Assembly (NCBI RefSeq): GCF_900102185.1
Contig: NZ_LT629690.1
Coordinates: forward strand, 806,001-870,000
Length of the DNA stretch: 64,000 nucleotides
From: Terriglobus roseus
Lineage (GTDB): Bacteria; Acidobacteriota; Terriglobia; Terriglobales; Acidobacteriaceae
Reading direction: 5' to 3'
Numbering within the stretch: the stretch's first letter is position 1; each line of letters starts with the position of its first letter. Under the pieces are notes generated by a model. The model worked only from the letters and a program-made list of their open reading frames with translations. It did not search any database and was not told where the DNA came from. Made by a program: the position numbers and the translations under genes. This document shows positions 8,490-17,730 of the stretch, piece by piece.

Positions 8490-11400
8490 CTACGGTTGTG
8501 CGTCGAGTACTGCGATGCCTTGTTTGGCTGCAGTGTTCTCAGGTTTGAGCGTTAGCAACGCCTGTAACGCCTCTCGCGCCTTTGCCCTTTGCCCTTCCAA
8601 TACGTAGAGCCGGGCCAGGTTCAAATACGACTCATCAAAGGTGGGAACAAGGTGGACGCAGGTCTGGAACTGCCGTTCCGCCTCGGCATAATTCTTGTCG
8701 TGAACGGCGAGCACTCCAAGATTATTCAAGGCTTCAGGATAGTCAGGCCGCAGAGTGATTGCCTTACGTAGGTAGTCCGTGGCCGTCTTCGATTGATTCT
8801 GCTGTGCGTACAGCATGCCCAGGCTGTAGTTAATTTCCGGATCATCTGGCTGAAGCGCAAGTGCCTGTGTAAGGTAAACTTCCGCTTCGCTGAAGGATCG
8901 CTTGCGACGGTATACGTTTCCCAGATTCAGCAGTGCGGTTGCGTAGCCCGGTCGCAGCGCAAGGGATTGGCGGAAGTTCTGTATAGCCTCTTCCATCTGC
9001 CCCTGCTGTCCTGCAAGCATGCCGAGGTTGTTCCATGCTTCCGGATAGTCCGGCTTCAAACTGAGGGTTTTTTGTAGATATTGCTTTGCCTCATCAAAGC
9101 GGTTCCGGCGCAGACTGAGTGTGCCGAGATTGTAGTAACCCTCCGCATCATTCGGTCTCGCAGCAACCACTTGCTGGAAGGACTCGGCTGCCTGTTCGAG
9201 GTACCCGTGCTGGAACATCGCTACGCCATAGGTGAAGTCATTGCGAACAAATTGAGCCTCGTGCAGTGTGCCAGGGAAGGGAAGCGCTTTCGCAAATCGC
9301 TGCTGCTGCGTTGCGGGAAGGGATCGTGCGTCGGCAACCACCTGTTGCGCACTGACTATGCCTTGATACACCTTCACGATCATGCCCTGCCGATCAAGCA
9401 GGAACGATCCAGGCAGCGGCAGGTTACGGCGACGATCGTACAGGTAGCGAAAGATGATGTTGTAGATTCCCGCAATGTCTTCGGTTGCGAAGAGCACAGG
9501 GAAGTTGAGTTTCTGCCTTGCGGCATACTCGCGCGCTTTTTGTACGCTTTCCGCTCGGTCGACGTTGACTGCCAGAAGTTCCACTCCAGCCGCTTGCATA
9601 CCTTGCCGGTCCCGCTGCAATCGCAGTAGTTGGTCACTGCAAGCTGGCGAGTCGACTGACCAGAAGTGGAGAAGCGCCACGCTGCCCCCCGTGGAGGACA
9701 ACGTCCGCATAGACCCGGCAAGATCGGGAAGGCTGAATCCAGGCGCCTTCAAGGGATCCAACAGCCAGGTGTACACAGGCTCCGCAGGAGAAATATGTGG
9801 GTCGTGTGCGGATGCCGCTGGTTCGTGTATCGCTGGACTGTTGCCGAACGGCTTCGCCGTGAAGGTGGTTGTCCCCTCGATGAGTTCCACCTGATGGTTT
9901 GCTGGTAGGTCCTTGAACTGCTGCACCAGACCGCTGGGCCAATGTACTGTCGCATCGATCGACGTTTGCGCATTGCCAATTCCAAAGAACAAGTTCTTGG
10001 AATGCTGTGCGAGAAAACCTGAACCAGCCTGCACATAACGCGTCTGCTTTAAATCTCCCACGGTAAGTGTGATTGCCGTACCGATCGCATCACGATTGCT
10101 CTTGGTTCCGCGCAGGCGAAATGCGATGGAACCGCCGATGTTCTTCAGCGTGTTGCGAAGAATGCGGATCTGCGGAGCGCTACGATTCTTCAGAATGATT
10201 TCGAGACGACCGTCATGGTCAATGTCCGCCAGAGCGAAGGAACGGCTGTCCTCCAGAAAGTCCAATCCCGCTGGTCCGGAAACTTCTGAGAAAGTGCCAT
10301 CACGGTTATTCAGAAGTAAGACATTGCGTTCGTTCCCACTCCAGGAGTTATCGGTACGGATCAACTCATTCAGTGCGTTCCAACCATGCTCATACGCCAA
10401 CGAGGGCGTTGCGTCGTCGGATGATTTTCCCACCACCTGGCGCCAGAAGAAGCTGCCGAGATCGATGTCGTTGGAGTCTTGGCTTTTGACGTTCCGCTTT
10501 GCTTCAGTGGCGGCGATCGCGTCCTGCACCGGAGCGGTGATGTAGCCGTTTGTTACATAGATGTCCTGGAAACCATCGTGGTCAAAATCAAGAAAGTCAG
10601 AGCACCAGGCCCAACGGCCCACCTCAACGTCTGCTGATGCGCTGACGTTTTGAAAGGTGCCGTCACCCTGATTGCGGTAGAGCGCGTTGCCACGGGCATG
10701 CGTGCGGTACAGTGCACGGATCGACTCCGGACTCTTCTCGTGAAACAGCTTCTGCTGTGAGACACGCTGCCCGGCCGCAGACCACATGTTGGCGACGTAG
10801 AGGTCAGCATGTCCATCGTTGTTAACGTCAGCCCAAGCTGCGCTCATCCCGGCACCAACGTCTTCAACGTGAGCCTTCGTGGAGACTGCCTTAAACGTTC
10901 CGTCTCCTTGATTGCGGTAAAGATTGTTACGGCCAAAATCGTTTACTACGTACAGGTCTGGAGAACCGGTTGTACCCGATGCGCCCCATGCGCATGCGAA
11001 GCTGTAGCGGTCATTCTCTGCACGTAGCCCGGATGCATCTGTCCGATCAACAAACGCCGCGTCGCCTTCGTTGTGAAACAGGAAGTTAGGAGGTCCGTTA
11101 CGCGCGTCAAAGTAGGGCATTGGATAGTGGTACTGATCCAATCCCAGGTAATAACTGTAGACACAAAAGTAGATGTCGAGCCGGCCGTCTCCATCGTAGT
11201 CAGCGACAGCAGCATGGGTGAACGTACCCTCTGGTGGATGGGCAAATCGGAAGGCGTCATGCTTGCGTTCGAACGTACCGTCGCCACGATTGAGAAAGAG
11301 CAATGGCCCTGTGCCACAGACCACCAGCAGGTCTTGTCGGCCAATGTTGCGGAAGTCGGCAAAAACGGCGCAGGCAGTGTTGTCCAGCACAGCCACACCG

Positions 11401-12392
11401 GCCTTCTCCGTCACATCTTCGAAAGTGCCGTCGCCACGGTTGCGGTACAACCGGTTCGGCAATCCAGCCGGCTGACACACATAGAGATCATCGAAGCCAT
11501 CACCGTCATAATCACCGACGGCCACGCCATTGTTGCCGTAGACATCAATGCCACTGGCTCCATCCAACTGCGTGCGCCATTCATCTGCGCCTCGAAGCAA
11601 CTGTTCTCTGTACGATGGAACCTCACCAAGCGACCGCTGGGTGATATCGACAAACGCGGGGCCCTGTAGAGCCGTTCGTTTTTCCGCAGTTGACTGCCAG
11701 CGGCGCAACTTCCAGGCCTCTGCATCGGTTTCGGAAGAAGTGTGACTCCAATCCATCTGCCACAATCCAACTCGCTGTTCCCGCTCATCTTTCAATGACG
11801 TCGCGACGATGCTGTATCGAACGGTCGTTCGCACGTTGAGAGGTTTGCCTGAGAGCACATCAATCGCTGTGATCTCCAACTCGGCAACTCGAATGTGCAG
11901 ACCTGACGGTAGCCAACGCTCCAACTCCTGCACCAGGCGTTCACTCGGTTGCGTGAGCGCAGAGTTGAATTCTCGCGTGGAACTGTGGATGCTGGCTTCC
12001 TGGCGCAGTGCCACCTCGTGCGTTGGAACAAACGATGCTGCTTCCAACGAACCGTGGAAAGAATTTCGGAGCTTGGCGAAATCTCGTTCTTTCAGGCAAA
12101 CGGTCCAGCTGTCGAGAATCAGCCCGATCTCGTGAGCGTAGCCCTCAGTGACAAACTCGTCTGACCCCGGACGCAGTCGGCGCAGCACATCCTCAAGCGG
12201 TGACCTGGCCGGATAGCTTGGCTCGTAGCGGAGATCAGCGAGTGACAACGACAAGGCGGCGGGCGCCGGGCTTAGAACGGAGTTCCACTCGCCGATGAGG
12301 GGCGATGAACGAAGAAGAAGAGGCGTCAACCCCAATCCCTTCAGGAGACTGCGTCGGCTCAAGTGCTGGAAACCAGTAGGTGGAAGTGCCAT
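8490..12392 (-). CDS. CRTAC1/ASPIC-UnbV - redoxin - TPR fusion protein
   Basis: 1300 residues, an unusual multi-domain exported protein. The N-terminus carries a twin-arginine-like signal (SRRSLLKGLGL). A unique region to about residue 270 precedes FG-GAP/VCBS blades (DYDGDGFDD, DYDGDGRLD, DVNNDGHAD, DFDHDGFQD, DIDHDGRLE) and an ASPIC/UnbV domain (NRDAIGTAITLTVGD). Next comes a TlpA/AhpC-like thioredoxin fold at about 870-1040: LLHFWSVDSPACSDQLLRL, then LPGSFLLDRQGMIVKVYQG with the cis-Pro loop. At the usual CxxC site it has S915-P-A-C918, so the nucleophilic first cysteine is missing and classic disulfide exchange is unlikely. The C-terminus is a run of about six canonical TPRs (for example AEGYYNLGTLSLRRNRFDEA). 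Function unknown; perhaps a secreted binding scaffold. Start at 12392 is the only sensible one before the signal. Confidence 0.88.
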   Translation of the reverse strand: MALPPTGFQHLSRRSLLKGLGLTPLLLRSSPLIGEWNSVLSPAPAALSLSLADLRYEPSYPARSPLEDVLRRLRPGSDEFVTEGYAHEIGLILDSWTVCLKERDFAKLRNSFHGSLEAASFVPTHEVALRQEASIHSSTREFNSALTQPSERLVQELERWLPSGLHIRVAELEITAIDVLSGKPLNVRTTVRYSIVATSLKDEREQRVGLWQMDWSHTSSETDAEAWKLRRWQSTAEKRTALQGPAFVDITQRSLGEVPSYREQLLRGADEWRTQLDGASGIDVYGNNGVAVGDYDGDGFDDLYVCQPAGLPNRLYRNRGDGTFEDVTEKAGVAVLDNTACAVFADFRNIGRQDLLVVCGTGPLLFLNRGDGTFERKHDAFRFAHPPEGTFTHAAVADYDGDGRLDIYFCVYSYYLGLDQYHYPMPYFDARNGPPNFLFHNEGDAAFVDRTDASGLRAENDRYSFACAWGASGTTGSPDLYVVNDFGRNNLYRNQGDGTFKAVSTKAHVEDVGAGMSAAWADVNNDGHADLYVANMWSAAGQRVSQQKLFHEKSPESIRALYRTHARGNALYRNQGDGTFQNVSASADVEVGRWAWCSDFLDFDHDGFQDIYVTNGYITAPVQDAIAATEAKRNVKSQDSNDIDLGSFFWRQVVGKSSDDATPSLAYEHGWNALNELIRTDNSWSGNERNVLLLNNRDGTFSEVSGPAGLDFLEDSRSFALADIDHDGRLEIILKNRSAPQIRILRNTLKNIGGSIAFRLRGTKSNRDAIGTAITLTVGDLKQTRYVQAGSGFLAQHSKNLFFGIGNAQTSIDATVHWPSGLVQQFKDLPANHQVELIEGTTTFTAKPFGNSPAIHEPAASAHDPHISPAEPVYTWLLDPLKAPGFSLPDLAGSMRTLSSTGGSVALLHFWSVDSPACSDQLLRLQRDRQGMQAAGVELLAVNVDRAESVQKAREYAARQKLNFPVLFATEDIAGIYNIIFRYLYDRRRNLPLPGSFLLDRQGMIVKVYQGIVSAQQVVADARSLPATQQQRFAKALPFPGTLHEAQFVRNDFTYGVAMFQHGYLEQAAESFQQVVAARPNDAEGYYNLGTLSLRRNRFDEAKQYLQKTLSLKPDYPEAWNNLGMLAGQQGQMEEAIQNFRQSLALRPGYATALLNLGNVYRRKRSFSEAEVYLTQALALQPDDPEINYSLGMLYAQQNQSKTATDYLRKAITLRPDYPEALNNLGVLAVHDKNYAEAERQFQTCVHLVPTFDESYLNLARLYVLEGQRAKAREALQALLTLKPENTAAKQGIAVLDAQP

Positions 12393-12513
12393 GATCCGTG
12401 TGCATCAGCTTGCGCTGCCTTCCAGCAAACGTAGCATACGCGTGATCTAGCGTCAGTGAGCCAGAAGCCAGCGGTGAGGCATGTTGAGCCAGACCTTAGG
12501 CCTGAAATTTATC

Positions 12514-12555
12514 TCAACCAAAAGGTTGACACGTTCAGAAAAGGGCACTTAGTAT
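12514..12555 (+). promoter_or_regulatory. Promoter with overlapping palindrome upstream of TonB receptor
   Basis: TTGACA at 12526-12531 and TAGTAT at 12550-12555, 18 bases apart, form a reasonable sigma-70-type promoter, leaving an mRNA leader of about 70 bases before the ATG at 12635. A perfect inverted repeat TCAACC-AAAA-GGTTGA (12514-12529) overlaps the -35 box, the expected place for a repressor operator. The regulator is unknown. Confidence 0.5.
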
Positions 12556-12634
12556 GGGCACCTCATACGAGCGGACCCACCGTTGGTTCTCTCTTTTTGC
12601 AAGACTTTTGATTTGCCCTGAAGGGGGTTTTCGG

Positions 12635-15600
12635 ATGGCTTTTGCGCACAGAATACTCAGCGGAGTTCGACACTTTCATCTAACCGCTCCTGTTGCCGGC
12701 ATAGTTCTTATGCTTGGGGTGGGTTCAGCCCATGCGCAGGTCGATCAGGGCGCCATCACAGGCGTGGTACAGGATTCCACCGGCGCGTCGATCCCGAACG
12801 CCGATGTGAAACTGCTGAACACCGATCAGGGAATCAGCCTTGAATCCAAGACCGGCGATAGCGGCATTTACACCTTTTCACCGGTCCGCATTGGGCATTA
12901 CACCATCACTGTTTCAGCGCCGGGTTTTTCTGCGACAACACAAGAGAACCTGACCGTGACGGTCGGCCAGAATCTGAAAGTAAACATCGCTCTCAAGACG
13001 GGCTCCACATCAGAGACAGTGACTGTTTCTACGGCGCCTCCTCAGCTGCAGGCGGACGAATCTTCCGTCGGCCAGATCGTGGATCAGCACACCATTAATT
13101 CGCTGCCATTGAACGGTCGTAACTTCACGTTTCTTGCCCAGTTGAGCGCTGGCGTAAATAGCTCTCAGGCAGATACACGTGGCAATGCGGCTTCTGGAGC
13201 GTTTACTGCAAACGGCCTGCAACCGGCCCAGAACAACTATCTGCTTGACGGAATCGATAACAATTCCAACGCTGCCGACTTTCTGAACGGCACGAATTTC
13301 GTCATCCTACCGCCGGTAGATGCAATCCAAGAATTCAAGGTACAAACGGCAGATTTCAGCGCAGAGCTTGGTCGCTCCGCTGGTGCCGTGCTGAACGCAA
13401 CCATCAAGTCAGGCACAAATTCTATCCACGGCGCAGTCTGGGAATTCTTCCGCAACGACAAGCTGGATGCAGCGGACTGGTTTGAGAACAACAACGGCCG
13501 TCCAAAGGGAAGGCTCCGGCAGAATCAGTTTGGCGCCTCAATCGGCGGACCAATCTTTAAAAACAAAGCCTTCTTCTTTGGCGATTACGAGGGCCTTCGG
13601 CGCGTGCAGGGCACGGTACTGCCCGGTTCGGTTCCCACCGCGCTGGAACGGAACAGCGGCTACACGAACCTTACAGACATGATCACGTCGCAGACAGGCG
13701 GAAATCGCACGGATTACCTGGGACGCAGCATCCCCTTTGGAACCGTCATGGATCCGGCAACCACCAGGACAGTGACCGCGGGCGTTGTTGATCCTGTCTC
13801 TGGAAGAACGGCGACAACTACCGGCTTCGCGCGAGACCCGTTCGGAACCTGCGGGCCAAACACTGCGGCGTTCACGCTGGCCGGCTGTAATCTGAACCAG
13901 CTTCCGGCAGGGCGCATAGACCCGAATGCCGTCAAGTTGTTGAATCTCTACCCCACGCCGACCTCATCGGGATATTCGAACAACTACGCCAACAGCCCCA
14001 AGCTGTATGAGCACCGCAATGCTTTCGACGTGCGATTGGACTACAACCCCGAAGACAAGGATCAGATCTTCGGCCGCTTCAGCTACGTGGACGATCCGCA
14101 GTTCGTACCGAGCATCTTTGGCGGAATCGCGGACGGCGGAGCCTTCCAGCAGGGCATTCAGACTGCACAGTCGCAACAGGCTGTGCTGGCTTATACACAC
14201 GTATTCACCCCAAGCACCATCAATGTAGCCCGTATCGGATTCAACCACCTGCACACCACGCGCTCCGGTCCGAACAGCAGTGTGAGTGGCATCCCTGCGC
14301 AGTACGGTATCCAGGGAATCCCGCAAGGTAATCTTAACGGCGGCCTGCCGGCCATCTTAATATCTGGTCTCAGCAACCTGGGCACCAGCGACTATCTGCC
14401 CTCTGATGAAATCAGCCAGACATTCCAGTTCGTCGACGATTTCACCAAGGTGTATGGCAAGAACAGCTTCAAAGCCGGTTTCGAATATCAGGATGTTCAC
14501 TTCAACACCCTGCAACCGCCATTCGGCAAGGGCGAGTTCAGCTATACCGGAAACTTCACCGGCGTTCCCAACCAGGCGGGTGATTTGACGGGTCGCGCTG
14601 CGTTCCTGCTGACGCCTACAGCTGCCACGGTTCCCAATGGAATTGGCTACGTCGGTGGCTCCAACCAGGTACAGGCTTCGGCCATCAGCAAGACCTATGA
14701 CGCACGCGGCTACTATGCCGCTTATCTGCAGGACGACATCAAAGTTACCCCGTCGTTTACCTTGAACGTCGGTTTGCGTTGGGACTACTTCACTCCCATC
14801 GCAGAGACAAATGGAGCACAGGCGAACTTTGTACAGGGTGGTCCGCCGAACGGCACACCCACCTACATCGTGCCGGCCAGCGGCAAGGCGCCACGACAGT
14901 TTTCATCCACGGCCAACAATCCTTCTCTGAATGGCGCGGGCTTCCTGGATCTGCTGGCAAAGGATGGCATCAACCTCCTGGTGACGGATCAGTACGGCAA
15001 GGGAGTGCTCCAAACGCAGAAGACCAACTTTGCGCCGCGCTTCGGGTTTGCCTGGACTGCGACGCCCAAGCTTGTGATCCGCTCAGGTATCGGACTGTTC
15101 TTCAATGCATTCGAGAACGCAGGGTACGGACCCAACATTGGACGTAATTATCCGTTCTCGTACTCTTACACTTTCCAAAACAACGGATCGGACTCAGCGC
15201 CGTTTGGCACAGGTGCGAACCCATACGGAACCTGCGGGACAGCAGGACCTGGTGGAAGTGCGACGATGGAGTCTGGCCTGACATGCGCGTCGTTTACGCC
15301 CTTGGCGGTACGCGCATCTGGTATCGGTCTATCGGGACTGCAGTTTGATTTCAAGACGCCCAATACCATCAGCAGCAACTTGAGCATTCAGTACGCGCTC
15401 ACCAACAACATGTCGTTCACCGCGGCGTATGTGTACACGCATGCCAGCCATCTGCAGGCAAGCATCGGAAACAATCGCGTGTCGCAACTGATTCCCAATG
15501 GCACGCCGTTGGTGCGTAACGTCAATAATCCTGATACACCGACCAACCATAACTACATCCCGTTCCCTGACTTCGCGACCAATGGCAGTTATCAGCGAAC

Positions 15601-16468
15601 GCTGGGTGCGAGTGTGTACAACGGATTGCAGACCAAGCTCGAACAGAGGCTCGCATACGGTTTCACCTATCTGTTGACCTACACATATTCCAAAACGATG
15701 ACGAACTCCGGAGATCTTTTGAACGGCGGCAGCGTGAGCGGCTTCCGAGCACCTTACATCCCTGGATTCGGTACGGCTGCGGACTGGAGCCTGGCGGCAT
15801 TCGATATCCGCAATGTGTTCCACGGCAGCGGTGGTTATGAACTACCTTTTGGTAAAAACAAGAAGTTCCTCGCCAACGCTGGCAAGGCGACCAATGCGGT
15901 TTTCGGCGACTGGAGCCTGCAATACATCGTTACGCTTCAGAATGGCCAGCCAATCACCATCGGCTGCCCGACTGCAGTCACAGCCGGCTCAAGCTGCTAC
16001 TCAGTGCATGCCCCTGGACAAGATCAGAAGCGGGGTATCCGTCGTGTGGTTGTGGGTAATACCTCCAACCTGTACTGGTTTAACAACCCGGCGGCCTTCC
16101 AGCAGCCCTGCCCTTACACCTTCAATGGACCTACGCCGACCATTGCGAATTGCCAGATGCTTACCGGACAGCAGGCACTTGGTGCAACCTCTGCTACGAC
16201 CTACGGACCTCCGTTCAAGCGGTTTGATTTTTCGGTGTTCAAGAACTTCAAATTTAGTGAGCGGGTGTCGATGCAGTTCCGCTCTGAGTTCTTCAACATC
16301 CTGAATCATCCCAACTTCAACGCACCGGGCTTCGGCGGAAACGGCGTAGTTGCCATCGGCAACTCCCTCAACTTCAACGACACGACGAACTTTGGGCGAA
16401 TTGGTTCAACGCGCGATGCTCCGAACGATCCGCGTCAGATTCAGTTCGCTCTCAAGCTGTACTACTAA
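12635..16468 (+). CDS. TonB-dependent receptor, Oar-like (carboxypeptidase-regulatory N-domain)
   Basis: About 1277 residues: a large outer-membrane beta-barrel that takes up substrates with TonB/ExbBD energy. The signal peptide ends GSAHAQ near residue 36. A carboxypeptidase-regulatory-like domain follows (GAITGVVQDSTGASIPNADV), then a plug region (LPLNGRNFTFLAQLSAGV, NNYLLDGIDNN) and a barrel of about 1000 residues ending ALKLYY with a terminal aromatic. The start at 12635 is chosen because AAGGGGG sits 7 bases upstream and the signal peptide begins there; an upstream ATG at 12554 lacks both. It is closely similar to the truncated receptor at 61293 (shared QVDQGA and SETVTVSTAPP). Substrate is unknown; neighbouring GH27 and PQQ genes suggest a carbohydrate or alcohol-related compound. 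Confidence 0.93.
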   Translation: MAFAHRILSGVRHFHLTAPVAGIVLMLGVGSAHAQVDQGAITGVVQDSTGASIPNADVKLLNTDQGISLESKTGDSGIYTFSPVRIGHYTITVSAPGFSATTQENLTVTVGQNLKVNIALKTGSTSETVTVSTAPPQLQADESSVGQIVDQHTINSLPLNGRNFTFLAQLSAGVNSSQADTRGNAASGAFTANGLQPAQNNYLLDGIDNNSNAADFLNGTNFVILPPVDAIQEFKVQTADFSAELGRSAGAVLNATIKSGTNSIHGAVWEFFRNDKLDAADWFENNNGRPKGRLRQNQFGASIGGPIFKNKAFFFGDYEGLRRVQGTVLPGSVPTALERNSGYTNLTDMITSQTGGNRTDYLGRSIPFGTVMDPATTRTVTAGVVDPVSGRTATTTGFARDPFGTCGPNTAAFTLAGCNLNQLPAGRIDPNAVKLLNLYPTPTSSGYSNNYANSPKLYEHRNAFDVRLDYNPEDKDQIFGRFSYVDDPQFVPSIFGGIADGGAFQQGIQTAQSQQAVLAYTHVFTPSTINVARIGFNHLHTTRSGPNSSVSGIPAQYGIQGIPQGNLNGGLPAILISGLSNLGTSDYLPSDEISQTFQFVDDFTKVYGKNSFKAGFEYQDVHFNTLQPPFGKGEFSYTGNFTGVPNQAGDLTGRAAFLLTPTAATVPNGIGYVGGSNQVQASAISKTYDARGYYAAYLQDDIKVTPSFTLNVGLRWDYFTPIAETNGAQANFVQGGPPNGTPTYIVPASGKAPRQFSSTANNPSLNGAGFLDLLAKDGINLLVTDQYGKGVLQTQKTNFAPRFGFAWTATPKLVIRSGIGLFFNAFENAGYGPNIGRNYPFSYSYTFQNNGSDSAPFGTGANPYGTCGTAGPGGSATMESGLTCASFTPLAVRASGIGLSGLQFDFKTPNTISSNLSIQYALTNNMSFTAAYVYTHASHLQASIGNNRVSQLIPNGTPLVRNVNNPDTPTNHNYIPFPDFATNGSYQRTLGASVYNGLQTKLEQRLAYGFTYLLTYTYSKTMTNSGDLLNGGSVSGFRAPYIPGFGTAADWSLAAFDIRNVFHGSGGYELPFGKNKKFLANAGKATNAVFGDWSLQYIVTLQNGQPITIGCPTAVTAGSSCYSVHAPGQDQKRGIRRVVVGNTSNLYWFNNPAAFQQPCPYTFNGPTPTIANCQMLTGQQALGATSATTYGPPFKRFDFSVFKNFKFSERVSMQFRSEFFNILNHPNFNAPGFGGNGVVAIGNSLNFNDTTNFGRIGSTRDAPNDPRQIQFALKLYY

Positions 16469-16473
16469 TAAGC

Positions 16474-16523
16474 GGCCCGGTGCTTCGGGGATGACCGAAG
16501 GGTCAGTTGTGAAGCATCGGGCC
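16474..16523 (+). terminator. Long hairpin terminator after the TonB receptor
   Basis: GGCCCGGTGCTTC (16474-16486) pairs with GAAGCATCGGGCC (16511-16523) through 13 positions with a single G-U pair. The loop contains a second small hairpin (TGACC-GAAG-GGTCA). It lies 6 bases after the receptor stop and is followed by a short T-rich run (CTGTTTC). Probably intrinsic, attenuating read-through into the next gene. Confidence 0.7.
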
Positions 16524-16561
16524 TGACTGTTTCATCCGGCTTGCTTAACTTCGCGAAGGAA

Positions 16562-17728
16562 ATGGCTATTCACGGTCGTTCATCTTTTGACCTCTTCGAT
16601 CCTCGCCTCTTGAGCCTCAACAGGCGTGAGTTTCTTCGTGATGTTGCTGGCATGGCGCTCGGTTCGGCTTTGGTTGGGGGTAGCCCTTTTCTGCACGGTC
16701 AGACGATTCGCCAGAAGCGCAAGGTGATCGTTGTGACGTTTGGAGGAGGAGCGCGGGATCAGGAAACGTTTGCGCCCGGGGGGCAGGCGAACATCCCTCA
16801 CCTGCTGCAGGAACTGGCACCTCAGTCCAGCTTCTTTACGCACATGACGAACCAGGGCATCTTGGGGCATTATGTCGCAACGGCTAGCCTGATCACCGGC
16901 GTCTATGAGACGTTTAACAACTTTTCTGCTGTTCCACCAGCAAACCCTACGGCGTTTGAATATTTCCGCAAGGACCTACGCCGGCCAGCATCGAATACGT
17001 GGGTCGTTGCCCCCAGTAACGGGTTCAACCGCATTGGTGAAAGCGACTATCGCTCCTATGGCCCGGGTTTCGGGGCAGGTGTCATTCTTCCTAAGCACTT
17101 GTTGAGTGCAGCCAGTCGCGGAAAAGTCGACAACCTGGACCATATTCTGCGCGATAACTATGAGACTCCACTCTTTACCCCGGTACTGGGAGGCGGAGAG
17201 GTCGAACTGCAGCAGCTTGAGAATGTTCTGAAGCTATCCGTGGAAGACTTCATGTCACATGCGCGGACGTTATCGAGTCCAGACGAGCTATCGCTGTACG
17301 TCGTCAAGCAGTTGATGCGTCAGCAGGCTCCCAGCTTTCTGTGGCTCACAATGCATGACATTGATGTCGCGCATACTGGTGCGTACTCGCTGTATGTTGA
17401 GGCAATCCAGCGCACCGACCGACTGTGTGCAGATCTATGGAACGCGGTTCAAAGTAACCCGGAATACGCTGGAAACACTACGATGTTCATCCTTCCGGAT
17501 TTTGGACGGGACTCTGACTTCGTGGCAGGCGGCAACGGATTTCAGCACCACAGAACGGGGGACGCGGCTTCTCGGACCACCTGGATGATGGCTCTAGGTG
17601 CAGGTGTTCGTGAGGGCGTGGTCTACGATCGCGTCGTTCAACCCATTGATCTGGTCCCCACACTGGGTTCTCTGATGGGTTTTACCGCAGGCCGTGCGCA
17701 AGGGTCGCTGATTCGAGAGTTGCTCTAG
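16562..17728 (+). CDS. Tat-exported alkaline-phosphatase-superfamily (sulfatase-like) protein
   Basis: About 388 residues. A twin-arginine motif (NRREFLRDVAG) precedes a hydrophobic stretch. The body has the feel of the alkaline phosphatase/sulfatase superfamily: an opening strand KVIVVTFGGGARD, a helix region NIPHLLQELA, a metal-site-like FILPDFGRDSDF and a later Q-H-H-R-T-G, close to the arrangement of DUF1501/sulfatase-like proteins. The usual CxPxR sulfatase signature is absent, so classic sulfatase action is not supported. Start is uncertain: the ATG at 16562 has AAGGAA directly against it (too close), and a TTG at 16541 is an alternative. The next gene starts 2 bases after its stop, so the two likely form an operon. 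Substrate unknown. Confidence 0.75.
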   Translation: MAIHGRSSFDLFDPRLLSLNRREFLRDVAGMALGSALVGGSPFLHGQTIRQKRKVIVVTFGGGARDQETFAPGGQANIPHLLQELAPQSSFFTHMTNQGILGHYVATASLITGVYETFNNFSAVPPANPTAFEYFRKDLRRPASNTWVVAPSNGFNRIGESDYRSYGPGFGAGVILPKHLLSAASRGKVDNLDHILRDNYETPLFTPVLGGGEVELQQLENVLKLSVEDFMSHARTLSSPDELSLYVVKQLMRQQAPSFLWLTMHDIDVAHTGAYSLYVEAIQRTDRLCADLWNAVQSNPEYAGNTTMFILPDFGRDSDFVAGGNGFQHHRTGDAASRTTWMMALGAGVREGVVYDRVVQPIDLVPTLGSLMGFTAGRAQGSLIRELL

Positions 17729-17730
17729 CC

